From the NCBI GenBank assembly GCA_964482955.1, contig CAYZZW010000010.1, positions 1 through 64,000 of the forward strand: a DNA stretch of 64,000 bases, read 5' to 3'. The notes beneath the pieces are model-generated. The model saw only the letters and a list, made by a program, of their open reading frames with translations, was not told the origin of the DNA and did no database searches. Each line of letters starts with the position of its first letter. Within the stretch, counting starts at the first letter, position 1. Below are positions 8,175 to 16,041 of the stretch, in pieces. Made by a program: the position numbers and the translations under genes. Origin of the DNA: JAPLSN01 sp964482955. Its GTDB lineage: Bacteria; Spirochaetota; Spirochaetia; Treponematales; UBA12059.

Positions 8175-8249
8175 GCGGGGCATACAAGTACCCGCGCCGA
8201 ATATTGCGAGTACTCTCGCCTATTCGGCGCGGGTACTTGTATGCCCCGC
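8175..8249. repeat. Perfect 29-bp inverted repeat with nested hairpin
   Basis: 8175-8203 and 8221-8249 are exact inverse copies (29 of 29). The 17-nt centre contains GCGAG-TACT-CTCGC, so the whole can fold as one rod of 29 plus 5 pairs closed by TACT. No T-run follows on either strand, so it is not a standard intrinsic terminator. Confidence 0.85.
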
Positions 8250-8299
8250 GCTCCGGTTAATCCGGTTCGATCAACGTCCTTCGCATTTTCAGATCCGGT

Positions 8300-9385
8300 T
8301 CATATCCCTGCCAAGCCCGTGGCTACTATTGCGTCGAAGCCATAGCCCGCGACCATCGCGCCGAGCCACAGGACCGCGACGACCAAGCCGACGACTTTCC
8401 AACGGGCTATCGCCAGGGCACCCGTGATGGCGCCGACGGACGTGCCGGAACCCGCGATCAGGAAGGCCATGATCGCGCCCTGGCTCATGCCCGAGTCGAA
8501 AAGGGCGCGGACCAGCGGGAGGGACGCCTCGGAACTGACGTAGAGCGGAAGTCCGACCGTCGCGGCGAGCGGCACGCTGTAGGCGTGCCCTTTCCCGAAG
8601 AGCGCGGACATCCACGACGGCGGTATGAGACTGTTGAGGACGTAGCCGATGAAGGCGAAACCCGCGAACAGGGGCAGGAGCTTTTTGGAGACGTCCAGGA
8701 TCGCGTGTCCCAGCGCCTTCGCTTTCCGGAGCGTTGCGGAGCTTCGCGTTCCAGCGCGCCTCTCCGCGCCCGTGCCCGGAATCGCGCCGCACGCGCAGGA
8801 CGTTTTCGACGAGGGCATCAAGCGGGAAGCTCGCGACGCCTCGACCTTCCGGAACGTCGGGGTTCCGCCTAGGCGATTCTCCGCGCAATCGCAAGCCGCT
8901 TCCGTGCGCGAACCCGGTTTCGTCGTGCCGTCGAAGCGGGTCTGTCCCCTGAGCCACCCGCGCCGTTCCAGCAGGGCCGCGATGCCGCCGCCCGCGAGTC
9001 CCAGCGCGATGGACGACGCGAAGTAGAAGAGCGCGAACGGCCACCCGAAGAGGCCGGCGCTGTAGAACAGTTCTTCCGGGGACGACAGGGGCGACGCGAC
9101 CATGAAGGCCACGATGGGGGCGAGCGGCATGGTGCTGGCCATCATCCCCAGGATCACGGCCGTGGTGCCGCAGGAGCAGAAGGGCGTCATGACGGCCGCG
9201 CCGGTGGCGGCCACCACGCCGACTCCCTTCCATCGCGTAAGGAAGCCCGCCACCTTGTTTGTGTCGACGAAGGCCTTGAGCGACGCCGCGATGACGACGC
9301 TCGCGAGCAGGTACGGCCAGTTGTGCGCGAGCGCCGTGACGGTCTGCGCGAACGCGTTCTGGATCAACGAAATGAATGAGTTCAT
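8300..9385 (-). CDS. Predicted permease, DUF318/ArsP-like, with Cys-rich central loop
   Basis: A 361-residue inner-membrane protein with about eight hydrophobic segments in two halves. The first half holds VMTPFCSCGTTAVILG, the CSC motif typical of the DUF318/ArsP_1 permease family, whose studied members export organoarsenicals. The second half has IGYVLNSLIPPSW and GLPLYVSSEASLPLV. A hydrophilic loop (about 150-215) adds CDC and CACG cysteine clusters, a possible metal or redox site. The ATG at 9385 is chosen because AAGGAGG lies 6 nt upstream; an ATG at 9391 overlaps that site. The sigma-factor gene upstream on the same strand ends 266 nt away. The substrate is unknown. Confidence 0.8.
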   Translation of the reverse strand: MNSFISLIQNAFAQTVTALAHNWPYLLASVVIAASLKAFVDTNKVAGFLTRWKGVGVVAATGAAVMTPFCSCGTTAVILGMMASTMPLAPIVAFMVASPLSSPEELFYSAGLFGWPFALFYFASSIALGLAGGGIAALLERRGWLRGQTRFDGTTKPGSRTEAACDCAENRLGGTPTFRKVEASRASRLMPSSKTSCACGAIPGTGAERRAGTRSSATLRKAKALGHAILDVSKKLLPLFAGFAFIGYVLNSLIPPSWMSALFGKGHAYSVPLAATVGLPLYVSSEASLPLVRALFDSGMSQGAIMAFLIAGSGTSVGAITGALAIARWKVVGLVVAVLWLGAMVAGYGFDAIVATGLAGI

Positions 9386-9570
9386 GTCCATCCTCCTTGT
9401 CGAGTTCCACCGACACGGACGGAGGAAGGTGCGGAAGGATGCGGGAAATCTTTCTGATTGCGGCTTGCGATACAAGCTTCGATACGCGCCAGGGGGCGCA
9501 GCGGAAAACCCGGAGGAGGAGCGTGGTTCGTGAACCAGGCTCCTCCGAGGATTTGAAGCGGAGCACCCGA

Positions 9571-9651
9571 CCGCCTCGGGCACGCCTGCGGGGCGCCCGA
9601 CGACGAGCTTCGCTCGTCGACATTCAGTCGTGCCCGAGGCGGGGGCGCCCG
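9571..9651. repeat. Nested inverted repeats after the sigma-factor gene
   Basis: CCGCCTCGGGCACG (9571-9584) is exactly inverted at 9629-9642. Inside lies GACGAGC-TTC-GCTCGTC, and GGGCGCCCG occurs both inside and just outside the arms. It abuts the sigma-factor stop and could end or process that transcript; no T-run is present. The rest of the 266-bp gap shows no gene. Confidence 0.6.
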
Positions 9652-10242
9652 CTATTTCTTTCCCGGCTTTTTCGACGCCCGCTCGAGGTCGCACGCGGCG
9701 CAGCGTTCGTCGTAGCCGATGATGCCGCCGAGGCGGTCGAGCTCGAAGTGGCAGCACTCGAGGAGCAGCGCCTTGAGCTTGTCGCGCGCCCGCTGGACCC
9801 GGGACTTGGCGCCGGGGACGGAGATGCCGAGGCGCCCGGCGAGTTCGGTTTGAGTGAGCCCGTCGTACTCGGTCAGGACGAGGGCTTCGCGGTACGGCTC
9901 GGGGACCAGGTCGACCATGTCCTTCAGCGAGAACGCGAGGCGCGCGGCCGGATCGTCTTCGTACTCCGCCGCGCCGTAGGTCGATTCGATCCGGTCTACG
10001 TATTCCTCTTCGGGGCGACGCGCTCGGTAATGGTCGATGATGAGGTTGCGGGCCACGCGGTAGATCCAGCGCTCCATGCCCTCCCACTCGTGGAAGCAGC
10101 AGAGTCCGGTGTGGACGCGGAGGAACACCTCTTGCAGGAGGTCTTCCGCCTCCTCCCGCGCCCCGACCTTCCCTTTGATGAAGGCGAAGAGCTTGTCGGC
10201 GAACCGCTCCCAGAGGGCTTCGAACTCGTGTGTCGCGAGCAT
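9652..10242 (-). CDS. ECF sigma factor, SigZ-like
   Basis: A 196-residue RNA polymerase sigma factor with region 2 (EEAEDLLQEVFLRVH and MERWIYRVARNLIIDHYR) and region 4 (LTQTELAGRLGISVPGAKSRVQRARDKL). The C-terminal extension ECCHFELDRLGGIIGYDERCAAC is cysteine-rich and matches the SigZ-type ending, where the cysteines may sense metal or redox state. Start: ATG at 10242 with AAAGGA about 6 nt upstream; the longer frame is not sigma-like. No anti-sigma gene is adjacent. The neighbouring Cys-rich permease downstream is a plausible target, and the CGNR-protein gene lies just upstream on the same strand (31-bp gap), so the three may be one unit. Confidence 0.9.
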   Translation of the reverse strand: MLATHEFEALWERFADKLFAFIKGKVGAREEAEDLLQEVFLRVHTGLCCFHEWEGMERWIYRVARNLIIDHYRARRPEEEYVDRIESTYGAAEYEDDPAARLAFSLKDMVDLVPEPYREALVLTEYDGLTQTELAGRLGISVPGAKSRVQRARDKLKALLLECCHFELDRLGGIIGYDERCAACDLERASKKPGKK

Positions 10243-10273
10243 GGTGGATCCTTTCCGTTCCCGACCGGCGTTT

Positions 10274-10900
10274 TCAGCCGCCTCCGCGCGCGCCGCTCTT
10301 CCGCGCGCGGCTTGACCGCGCGGAGTGGCGACGGGCTTTTTCGCGGTTGCCGCAAAACCGCATGTCGCACCAGGTCCGGCCGCGGTTCTTGCTCTGGTCG
10401 TAGAATAGCCATCCGCAGCCGGGACAGCGGGAGAGCCGTCCGAGATCGTCCTTCGTGAGGACTTCCGCGATGGACAGGGCGATGGGGGCGAGCATCGCCT
10501 CGGGATCATCGTCGGCTTTCCACGCCCACGCGAGTCCGTTCCCGGCCGGGACCAACGCGCGCCGGGCGAAGGCTTCGGATACGGCGGCGTTGACCGTATC
10601 GAGCGCCGCCCGGCCGATTTCCCTCTTTTCGATGATCGAGTCGAATATCGAGTAGCTCGCCTCCCGGAGCGCGATCGCCTTTTCGAAAGCCGCCCGACAC
10701 AGTTCGGGTTCCCGTTCGGAGAGGGCTTCCAGCGCGCCGATTTGGTTTTTGTCCGCGATGCCGACGAGTTCGCTCCATCGAAGGAGGCTTTGATAGCCTT
10801 GCCTCAGGAGTTCGACGGGTTCGGGGCGGATCCGGTACTCCACCGTATTGCAAAAATCCAGGCAAAGCCTTCCGCCGACCAGAAGCAACGTTTGTCCCAT
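10274..10900 (-). CDS. CGNR zinc-finger protein, putative regulator
   Basis: A 208-residue protein with an N-terminal ABATE-type domain (GGRLCLDFCNTVEY near 10-23) and a C-terminal CGNR zinc finger, RCPGCGWLFYDQSKNRGRTW followed by CDMRFCGNREKARRH. This family is thought to bind DNA or RNA and act as a stress regulator; direct data are sparse. The tail is basic. I start at the ATG at 10900 because a TTGCAT-N17-TATGCT promoter ends 10 nt before it and no ribosome-binding site exists; an ATG five codons further upstream would overlap the -10 box. The divergent spacer carries palindromes suited to a shared operator. Confidence 0.85.
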   Translation of the reverse strand: MGQTLLLVGGRLCLDFCNTVEYRIRPEPVELLRQGYQSLLRWSELVGIADKNQIGALEALSEREPELCRAAFEKAIALREASYSIFDSIIEKREIGRAALDTVNAAVSEAFARRALVPAGNGLAWAWKADDDPEAMLAPIALSIAEVLTKDDLGRLSRCPGCGWLFYDQSKNRGRTWCDMRFCGNREKARRHSARSSRARKSGARGGG

Positions 10901-10910
10901 GGTGATAACC

Positions 10911-10939
10911 AGCATAATCGACTTGACAGGTTAATGCAA
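10911..10939 (-). promoter_or_regulatory. Promoter of the CGNR gene
   Basis: Minus strand TTGCAT, 17 nt, TATGCT, then 10 nt to the ATG at 10900. It interlocks with the opposite promoter at 10923-10951. Confidence 0.5.
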
Positions 10940-10951
10940 CCAATGTACGCT
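10923..10951 (+). promoter_or_regulatory. Divergent promoter toward the secreted hydrolase
   Basis: TTGACA (6/6), 17 nt, TACGCT (3/6). The -10 lies inside the inverted repeat at 10945-10965, a layout suited to repression. Confidence 0.45.
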
Positions 10952-10965
10952 GCTAACCAGCGTAC
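10945..10965. promoter_or_regulatory. Palindromic operator candidate
   Basis: GTACGCTG, 5 nt, CAGCGTAC is a perfect 8-bp inverted repeat; the right half continues into the perfect palindrome CAGCGTACGCTG (10958-10969). A second dyad, GGTT-AATGC-AACC, lies at 10929-10941. Both sit between the divergent CGNR and hydrolase genes. Confidence 0.5.
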
Positions 10966-11056
10966 GCTGTTTCGGTGGTTTGGCACGCTCCAGGCCACAT
11001 GTCGTAGAGTCCACGGCGGAGCGTTCGGAGACGAACACCCGCGAAGGAGCAGCGGA

Positions 11057-11974
11057 ATGTCCTTGTTTCATAAATCACTCATCGGTAGGTGCATGATGAT
11101 AAGTTTGACGCTCATGGCAGAGGCTCCGGCGATCGCCGAAAGCGCCGATGCGTCGTTCGCGGCGCGCTCGTCCCTGTTCGACTATGACCGCGCGGTCGGC
11201 TTCGCGCCCACGGTCAACGGCACCGAAAAACGCGGTGCGGTCACCATCGAGGATATCGCGTTCACGGGCGCGAAGGGCTCGAATCCGATCAAGGCCTATC
11301 TGGTGCGGCCGGAAGGGAACGGCCCGTTCGCGGGCGCGTTGTGGGTGCATTGGCTCGGCGAGGAAAAGTCCGACAGGCGGCAGTTCCTCGACGAGGCGGT
11401 CGCGCTCGCGCCGAAGGGCGTCGTCTCCCTCCTCGTCGACGGCATGTGGGCCGATCCCGCCTGGTACGGGTCCCGCGATCCCGACAAGGATTACGAAAAC
11501 TCGGTGCGCCAGGTGATCGAGATCCGCCGGGCCATGGATTTCCTCCTGACGCAGCCGAAGGTCGATACGGCCCGCGTCGCCTTCGTCGGGCACGACTTCG
11601 GTGGTATGTACGGGGCGATCGCGGCGGGGCTCGACCGGAAGGCGAGCGCGTACGTGTTCATCGCGGTGGCCCCGAGCCTCAACGACTGGGCGTTCTTTTC
11701 GAGGCAGCCGGCTTCCAAGGTGGAGTACATCCGGAAAAACGCGGTGCTGGAACTCACCGACTACCTCGCCAGGCTCCAGGGCGGCGCCGTGCTGTGCCAG
11801 TTCTCGAAGAACGATCCGTATGTCGCCACGGCGGGCGCGTCGGTGTTCTACAAGGCGATCGCTTCGTCGGGCAAATCGAAGAAGGCGTATGACGCGGGCC
11901 ACGACATGCAGGGGGACGCGATCGTCGCCGATCGCGACGCTTTCCTGATAAAGGAACTCGAGCTGTCGAACTGA
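11057..11974 (+). CDS. Secreted alpha/beta hydrolase with Asp at the nucleophile position
   Basis: A 305-residue protein with an N-terminal signal peptide (about 1-28, hydrophobic CMMISLTLMAEAPAIA). The body is a dienelactone-hydrolase-like alpha/beta fold: YLVRPEGNGPFAGALWVHW, VSLLVDGMWADPAWYG, and the elbow FVGHDFGGMYG, where the nucleophile position is Asp rather than Ser or Cys, as in epoxide hydrolases and dehalogenases. The final catalytic His is likely in DAGHDMQG. Start: ATG at 11057 with AAGGAG 7 nt upstream. It is transcribed away from the CGNR gene across a palindrome-rich spacer, suggesting joint regulation. Substrate unknown. Confidence 0.75.
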   Translation: MSLFHKSLIGRCMMISLTLMAEAPAIAESADASFAARSSLFDYDRAVGFAPTVNGTEKRGAVTIEDIAFTGAKGSNPIKAYLVRPEGNGPFAGALWVHWLGEEKSDRRQFLDEAVALAPKGVVSLLVDGMWADPAWYGSRDPDKDYENSVRQVIEIRRAMDFLLTQPKVDTARVAFVGHDFGGMYGAIAAGLDRKASAYVFIAVAPSLNDWAFFSRQPASKVEYIRKNAVLELTDYLARLQGGAVLCQFSKNDPYVATAGASVFYKAIASSGKSKKAYDAGHDMQGDAIVADRDAFLIKELELSN

Positions 11975-12043
11975 CGGGCTGCGGTCGGCCCGGCGCCGAT
12001 CGTCGGATCGCTTTGAAGCATGCGCGTTCGTGCCTCGCCTGAA

Positions 12044-12073
12044 GGGACCGGACATCCGTGGATGCCCGGTCCC
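12044..12073 (+). terminator. Intrinsic terminator after the secreted hydrolase
   Basis: GGGACCGG and CCGGTCCC form an 8-bp stem extended by CATCC/GGATG across one mismatch, followed by GCTTTCT. It separates the hydrolase from purA. The rest of the 251-bp gap shows only a weak possible purA promoter (TTGCCG 12101, TACAGT 12125). Confidence 0.6.
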
Positions 12074-12225
12074 GCTTTCTGTATACAAGACGCCGCGGGC
12101 TTGCCGGCTCGGGGAATCTTGGTGTACAGTTCCCCGCAAGCGGGAACAACAACCAGGTCGACGTCGGGGGCGAGGGCGCTTCCGGCGGAAGCTTCCTCGA
12201 AAAGCCCCCTTGCGGAGGTGGTCTC

Positions 12226-13455
12226 ATGAACGTGGTCGTCATCGGCGCTCAGTGGGGAGACGAAGGCAAGGGCAAGATCGTGGATTACCTGGCCGCGGAC
12301 GCGCAGATCATCGTGCGCTTTTCCGGCGGCGCCAACGCGGGCCACACGATCGTCCACGGGACGGAGCAGTACGCGCTCCACCTCGTGCCGTCCGGCATCC
12401 TGTATCCCGGCAAGATCGTCGTCCTCGGCTCCGGCATGGTGATCGATCCGGCGGCGCTCTTCGACGAATTGGCGATGCTGGAAAAGCGCGGCGTCGACTG
12501 GAAGGGCCGCGTGCTCGTGTCCGACCGCGCGCACCTCGTGCTGCCGCGCTACCGCGAGATCGACAAGGCGATGGACGCCGCCCGGCGGAAGCCCATCGGC
12601 ACCACGGGACGCGGCATCGGCGTGGCCTACGCGATGAAAGCCCAGCGCGACGGCGTGCGGCTGGCCGACATCGACGATCCCGCGCGCCTCGAAAACCTCG
12701 AGCCCGAGGACCGCGCCTACCTCGACACGATCCGGGAACGCCTCCTCTCGATGCGCGTCGACCTCGTCTCCTATCTACGCGGACACCGCAACAAGTACAT
12801 CCTCTTCGAAGGCGCCCAAGGGGCGCTCCTCGACATCGATACGGGCACCTATCCCTACGTCTCGAGCGGCATGTCCTGCGCCGCCGGCGCGTCCGCCCAG
12901 GGCGGCATCGGCCCGCGCGACATCGACCGCGTGCTCGGCGTCTTCAAGGCCTACACGACGCGCGTCGGCAACGGGCCGTTCCCGACCGAGTTCGACCCGG
13001 ACGAGCAGGGGTCGCTCTGCTCCTTCATCCGCGACACCGGCCGCGAGTACGGCGTGACGACGGGAAGGCCCCGCCGCTGCGGTTACCTCGACCTCGTCGC
13101 GCTCCGCTACGCCTGCGCCGCCAACTCCATCGACGGCCTCGTGCTCACCCACCTCGACGTCTACGACACGCTCGAGGACTTCCAGGCGTGCGTCGCCTAC
13201 AAGATCGACGGGAAGATCGTCGACGACTTCCCCTCGTCCGCCCGCGACCTCGAAAAGGCCGAACCCGTGCTCCGCTCGTTCCGCGGCTGGAAGCGCGACC
13301 TCGGCGCCGTGCGCACCTACGACGAGCTGCCGCTCGAGGCCAAGGCCTACATCTCCTTCATCGAGGAATTCACGGAGACGCCCGTCAGCATCGTCTCCGT
13401 CGGCTACGAACGAAACCAGACCATGCTCAGGGAGGCCCCGTGGATACGCTCCTGA
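12226..13455 (+). CDS. purA: Adenylosuccinate synthetase
   Basis: Commits IMP to AMP: IMP + aspartate + GTP to adenylosuccinate. 409 residues, slightly short of the usual 425-430. Signatures: GAQWGDEGKGKIVDYLA (7-23), NAGHTIV, GTTGRGIGVAYA, EGAQGALLDIDTGTYPYVSS and TGRPRRCGYLDLVALRYA. ATG at 12226 with GGAGG 7 nt upstream; the frame is open further upstream but not family-like. Its last 16 bases overlap the start of guaA, so the two branch enzymes from IMP are made from one message. Confidence 0.96.
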   Translation: MNVVVIGAQWGDEGKGKIVDYLAADAQIIVRFSGGANAGHTIVHGTEQYALHLVPSGILYPGKIVVLGSGMVIDPAALFDELAMLEKRGVDWKGRVLVSDRAHLVLPRYREIDKAMDAARRKPIGTTGRGIGVAYAMKAQRDGVRLADIDDPARLENLEPEDRAYLDTIRERLLSMRVDLVSYLRGHRNKYILFEGAQGALLDIDTGTYPYVSSGMSCAAGASAQGGIGPRDIDRVLGVFKAYTTRVGNGPFPTEFDPDEQGSLCSFIRDTGREYGVTTGRPRRCGYLDLVALRYACAANSIDGLVLTHLDVYDTLEDFQACVAYKIDGKIVDDFPSSARDLEKAEPVLRSFRGWKRDLGAVRTYDELPLEAKAYISFIEEFTETPVSIVSVGYERNQTMLREAPWIRS

Positions 13456-14990
13456 TTCTCGATTACGGAAGCCAGTACACGCAGCTGCTCGGACGCCGGA
13501 TCCGCGAAGCCGGCGTGTACACCGAGATCCTGCCCGGCGACGCGAAGCTCGACGCGGCCGCGCTCCGCGCCTACAAGGGCGTGGTCCTCTCCGGGTCGCC
13601 GTGGTCCGTCTACGACGAGGGCGCGCCGCTTCCGGACAAGGCCGTGTACGAGTGCGGCCTGCCGGTGCTCGGCGTGTGCTACGGCATCCAGCGCATGATC
13701 CAGGACTTCGGCGGCAACGTGCAGACGCTCCACGAGCGCGAGTACGGCCGCAAGGCGATCGAGCTCAAGTCGAAGGATCCGCTCTTCGAGGGCGTCCCGT
13801 CCTCCTTCCTGACCTGGATGAGCCACGGCGACTCGATCGAGCGCGTCGCCGACGGCTTCGACACGCTGGCCGTTTCGGACGGCGGCATCCCCGCGGCGCT
13901 CAAGCACCGCGGCAAGCCGCTCTGGGGCGTCCAGTTCCATCCCGAAGTCACCCACTGCGAACACGGCACGGCCATCCTCCGCAATTTCGCGCTCGGTATC
14001 TGCAAGGCGAAGCCCGAGTGGACCATGGCGCGCTACGTCGACGAGGAAAAGGCCCGCATGCGGAAGCAGGTGGGCTCGGCCCCGGCGCTCATCCTCATCT
14101 CCGGCGGCGTCGATTCCACCGTGGCCGCCGCGCTCGTGCTCACGGCGCTCCCCAAGGACAAGGTCCACCTCATGTACGTGGACACGGGCCTCATGCGCAA
14201 GGACGAGACCTCGGAGGTGATGAAGACCCTCCATTCGCTCGGCGCGGAGCACGTGCACCGCATCGACGCGGAAGCCGAGTTCCTCGGGCGCCTCCGCGGC
14301 GTCGAGGACCCCGAAGGCAAGCGCAAGATCATCGGCGACCTCTTCATCGAGATCCAGCAGCGCGAGGTGGCGAAGCTCGGCATCCCCGACGCGTACCTCG
14401 TGCAGGGCACGCTCTACACGGACCTCGTCGAGTCGGGCAAGGGCGTCGGCAAGAAGGCGCACGTCATCAAGAGCCACCACAACGTCCGTTCCCCCCTCAT
14501 CGAGGAAAAGCGCGCGAAGGGCCTCGTCGTCGAGCCGCTCGACCGTCTCTACAAGGACGAAGTGCGCGCCCTCGGCCGCCTCCTCGGATTGCCGGAATCG
14601 GTCGTGGGCCGCCATCCCTTCCCGGGACCGGGCCTCGGCGTGCGCGTGCTCGGCGAGGTGACGAAGGACGCGTGCGACACGTTGCGCGACGCCGACGCCG
14701 TCTACATCTCGGAACTGCGCGCGCGCGGGCTCTACGACAAGATCTGGCAGGCGTTCTGCGTGCTCCTCCCGGTGCGCTCGGTGGGCGTGGCGGGCGACGT
14801 GCGGAAGTACGGCCGCGTCGTGGCGCTCCGCGCCGTGGCGTCGACGGACGGCATGACGGCGGACGTCTATCCCTTCGAGATGAAGGACTTGCTCGAGATT
14901 TCGGCGGCGATCACGAACCGCGTTCCCGCGGTCGGCCGCGTCGTCTACGACGTGTCCTCCAAGCCGCCCGCCACGATCGAGTGGGAGTGA
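13440..14990 (+). CDS. guaA: GMP synthase (glutamine-hydrolysing)
   Basis: Converts XMP to GMP using glutamine and ATP. 516 residues in the usual order: class I amidotransferase (LGVCYGIQ with Cys80, and QFHPEVTH), ATP-pyrophosphatase with PP-loop LISGGVDSTVAAA, then the dimerisation domain with HPFPGPGLGVRVLGE. It begins at GTG 13440, inside the 3' end of purA in another frame, with GGAGG 5 nt upstream, so translation is probably coupled. The stop at 14990 is 22 nt before the M23-like gene. Confidence 0.97.
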   Translation: MDTLLILDYGSQYTQLLGRRIREAGVYTEILPGDAKLDAAALRAYKGVVLSGSPWSVYDEGAPLPDKAVYECGLPVLGVCYGIQRMIQDFGGNVQTLHEREYGRKAIELKSKDPLFEGVPSSFLTWMSHGDSIERVADGFDTLAVSDGGIPAALKHRGKPLWGVQFHPEVTHCEHGTAILRNFALGICKAKPEWTMARYVDEEKARMRKQVGSAPALILISGGVDSTVAAALVLTALPKDKVHLMYVDTGLMRKDETSEVMKTLHSLGAEHVHRIDAEAEFLGRLRGVEDPEGKRKIIGDLFIEIQQREVAKLGIPDAYLVQGTLYTDLVESGKGVGKKAHVIKSHHNVRSPLIEEKRAKGLVVEPLDRLYKDEVRALGRLLGLPESVVGRHPFPGPGLGVRVLGEVTKDACDTLRDADAVYISELRARGLYDKIWQAFCVLLPVRSVGVAGDVRKYGRVVALRAVASTDGMTADVYPFEMKDLLEISAAITNRVPAVGRVVYDVSSKPPATIEWE

Positions 14991-15012
14991 ACCTGATTAA
15001 AGGTCGTTTTCG

Positions 15013-15999
15013 ATGAAGCGTTCTCTCGCCGCGTGCGGTGTGATCGGGGTGTTGGCCTGTTGTGTCGCGACGATGGCGATCGGGGCGACGCCGCCGCCTT
15101 CGCCGGATGGCCAGGCGGCGCGGGACGGCGGCGGCCGGGCGGAAGGCGCCGAGCCGGCCGATCCGCTCGCGGCGTCCGTTCTCGCTTCCCGTCCGGAACT
15201 GGCCAAGCTTACGATCGAGGAGACGCAGGCGGCCGCCGCGGCGTTCTTCGCGGAGGCGCTCGCGCGCGGGCTGACGGGCCCCGAGGCGTTTTCGCTCCTC
15301 ATGCCGGACGCCGACTACTACATGGCGCGCCTGTCCGACGAGGATACCCGCGCCGCCATCGTCGACCTTGCCGACGACCGGAGCCCGGCGGGGCGCCGCT
15401 ACACGCGCATCGCGGGCCTCATCCCGGAAGTGGACGAGACCGCGTCGCGGTACGAGGCGATCGCGGACGCGTACTGGGCTTCGGAGTACAACGCGAAGCG
15501 CGGCGCCGCGTCGAAAAAGGTTCCGCCGCTCCCGCGGAGCGAAGCCGTCGTGCCGACGAAGAAGTCGCTCCGCTACGCGCACCAGGACGCCCTCGACGTG
15601 TTCTTCGCGAACGTGACGCGGAAGGGCGCGGAGGAAATCGGACCGACGGTCAAGTCGATGACCGACGGCGTCGTCATGGCGTCGTACGACGGCTGGATCG
15701 GTACCGACACCCACGACGGGTACGTCTCTGGCGGCGTTTCGCCGAAGGCCGGCAACGGCGTCATCGTCTACCAGCCCGACGAGAAAAAGTATTATCTCTA
15801 CTTCCATTTCTATTCGGCAAAGGTCGGGAACGGCGACGTCGTGCGGGCAGGCGACACGCTCGGGCTCGGCGGCAACACGGGCTACAACGCCCGGAAGCGG
15901 AACCACGGCGAGCACGTGCATCTCGAGATCTTCGACGCGTCCACGGACGAATCGCTGAGTTCCACGAAAATCCGAGCGTTCGTGCTGTCCCTGTTCTGA
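15013..15999 (+). CDS. M23 (LytM-type) peptidase-like exported protein
   Basis: A 328-residue protein with a signal sequence ending around residue 24; the VLACC stretch could make it a lipoprotein under relaxed spirochaetal rules. The C-terminal 130 residues look like the M23 fold: AHQDALDVFF, a DGVVMASYDGW strand, YYLYFHFYS, VRAGDTLGLGGNTGYNARKR and HGEHVHLEIF (HxH metal motif). The first metal motif reads H-x4-D rather than the common H-x3-D, so activity on peptidoglycan is uncertain. A glycine/alanine-rich linker follows the signal. The ribosome-binding site is weak (AAAGGT). Confidence 0.75.
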   Translation: MKRSLAACGVIGVLACCVATMAIGATPPPSPDGQAARDGGGRAEGAEPADPLAASVLASRPELAKLTIEETQAAAAAFFAEALARGLTGPEAFSLLMPDADYYMARLSDEDTRAAIVDLADDRSPAGRRYTRIAGLIPEVDETASRYEAIADAYWASEYNAKRGAASKKVPPLPRSEAVVPTKKSLRYAHQDALDVFFANVTRKGAEEIGPTVKSMTDGVVMASYDGWIGTDTHDGYVSGGVSPKAGNGVIVYQPDEKKYYLYFHFYSAKVGNGDVVRAGDTLGLGGNTGYNARKRNHGEHVHLEIFDASTDESLSSTKIRAFVLSLF

Positions 16000-16005
16000 C
16001 GGAGC

Positions 16006-16035
16006 TTGTCCAAGTCGACGCGGGGATAATAGAAT
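16006..16035 (+). promoter_or_regulatory. Promoter placing the importer's first ATG near +1
   Basis: TTGTCC, 18 nt, TAGAAT (5/6), then 6 nt to the ATG at 16042; no ribosome-binding site at normal distance. Confidence 0.5.
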
Positions 16036-16041
16036 CGCCGC

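Larger units (their letters stand above)
7912..8299. other. Gap between lpdA and the permease gene
   Basis: 388 bp without a credible gene. It holds the lpdA promoter, a degenerate repeat (ACCGCAGAGGCACAGAGAA, about 7988-8040) related in style to the CCACGAAG elements, and the very long inverted repeat at 8175-8249. Confidence 0.6.

Noticed and set aside
16000..16041. Cobalamin riboswitch before the ABC importer
   Set aside because: The gap is only 42 bp and filled by a promoter; no room or motif for the riboswitch.
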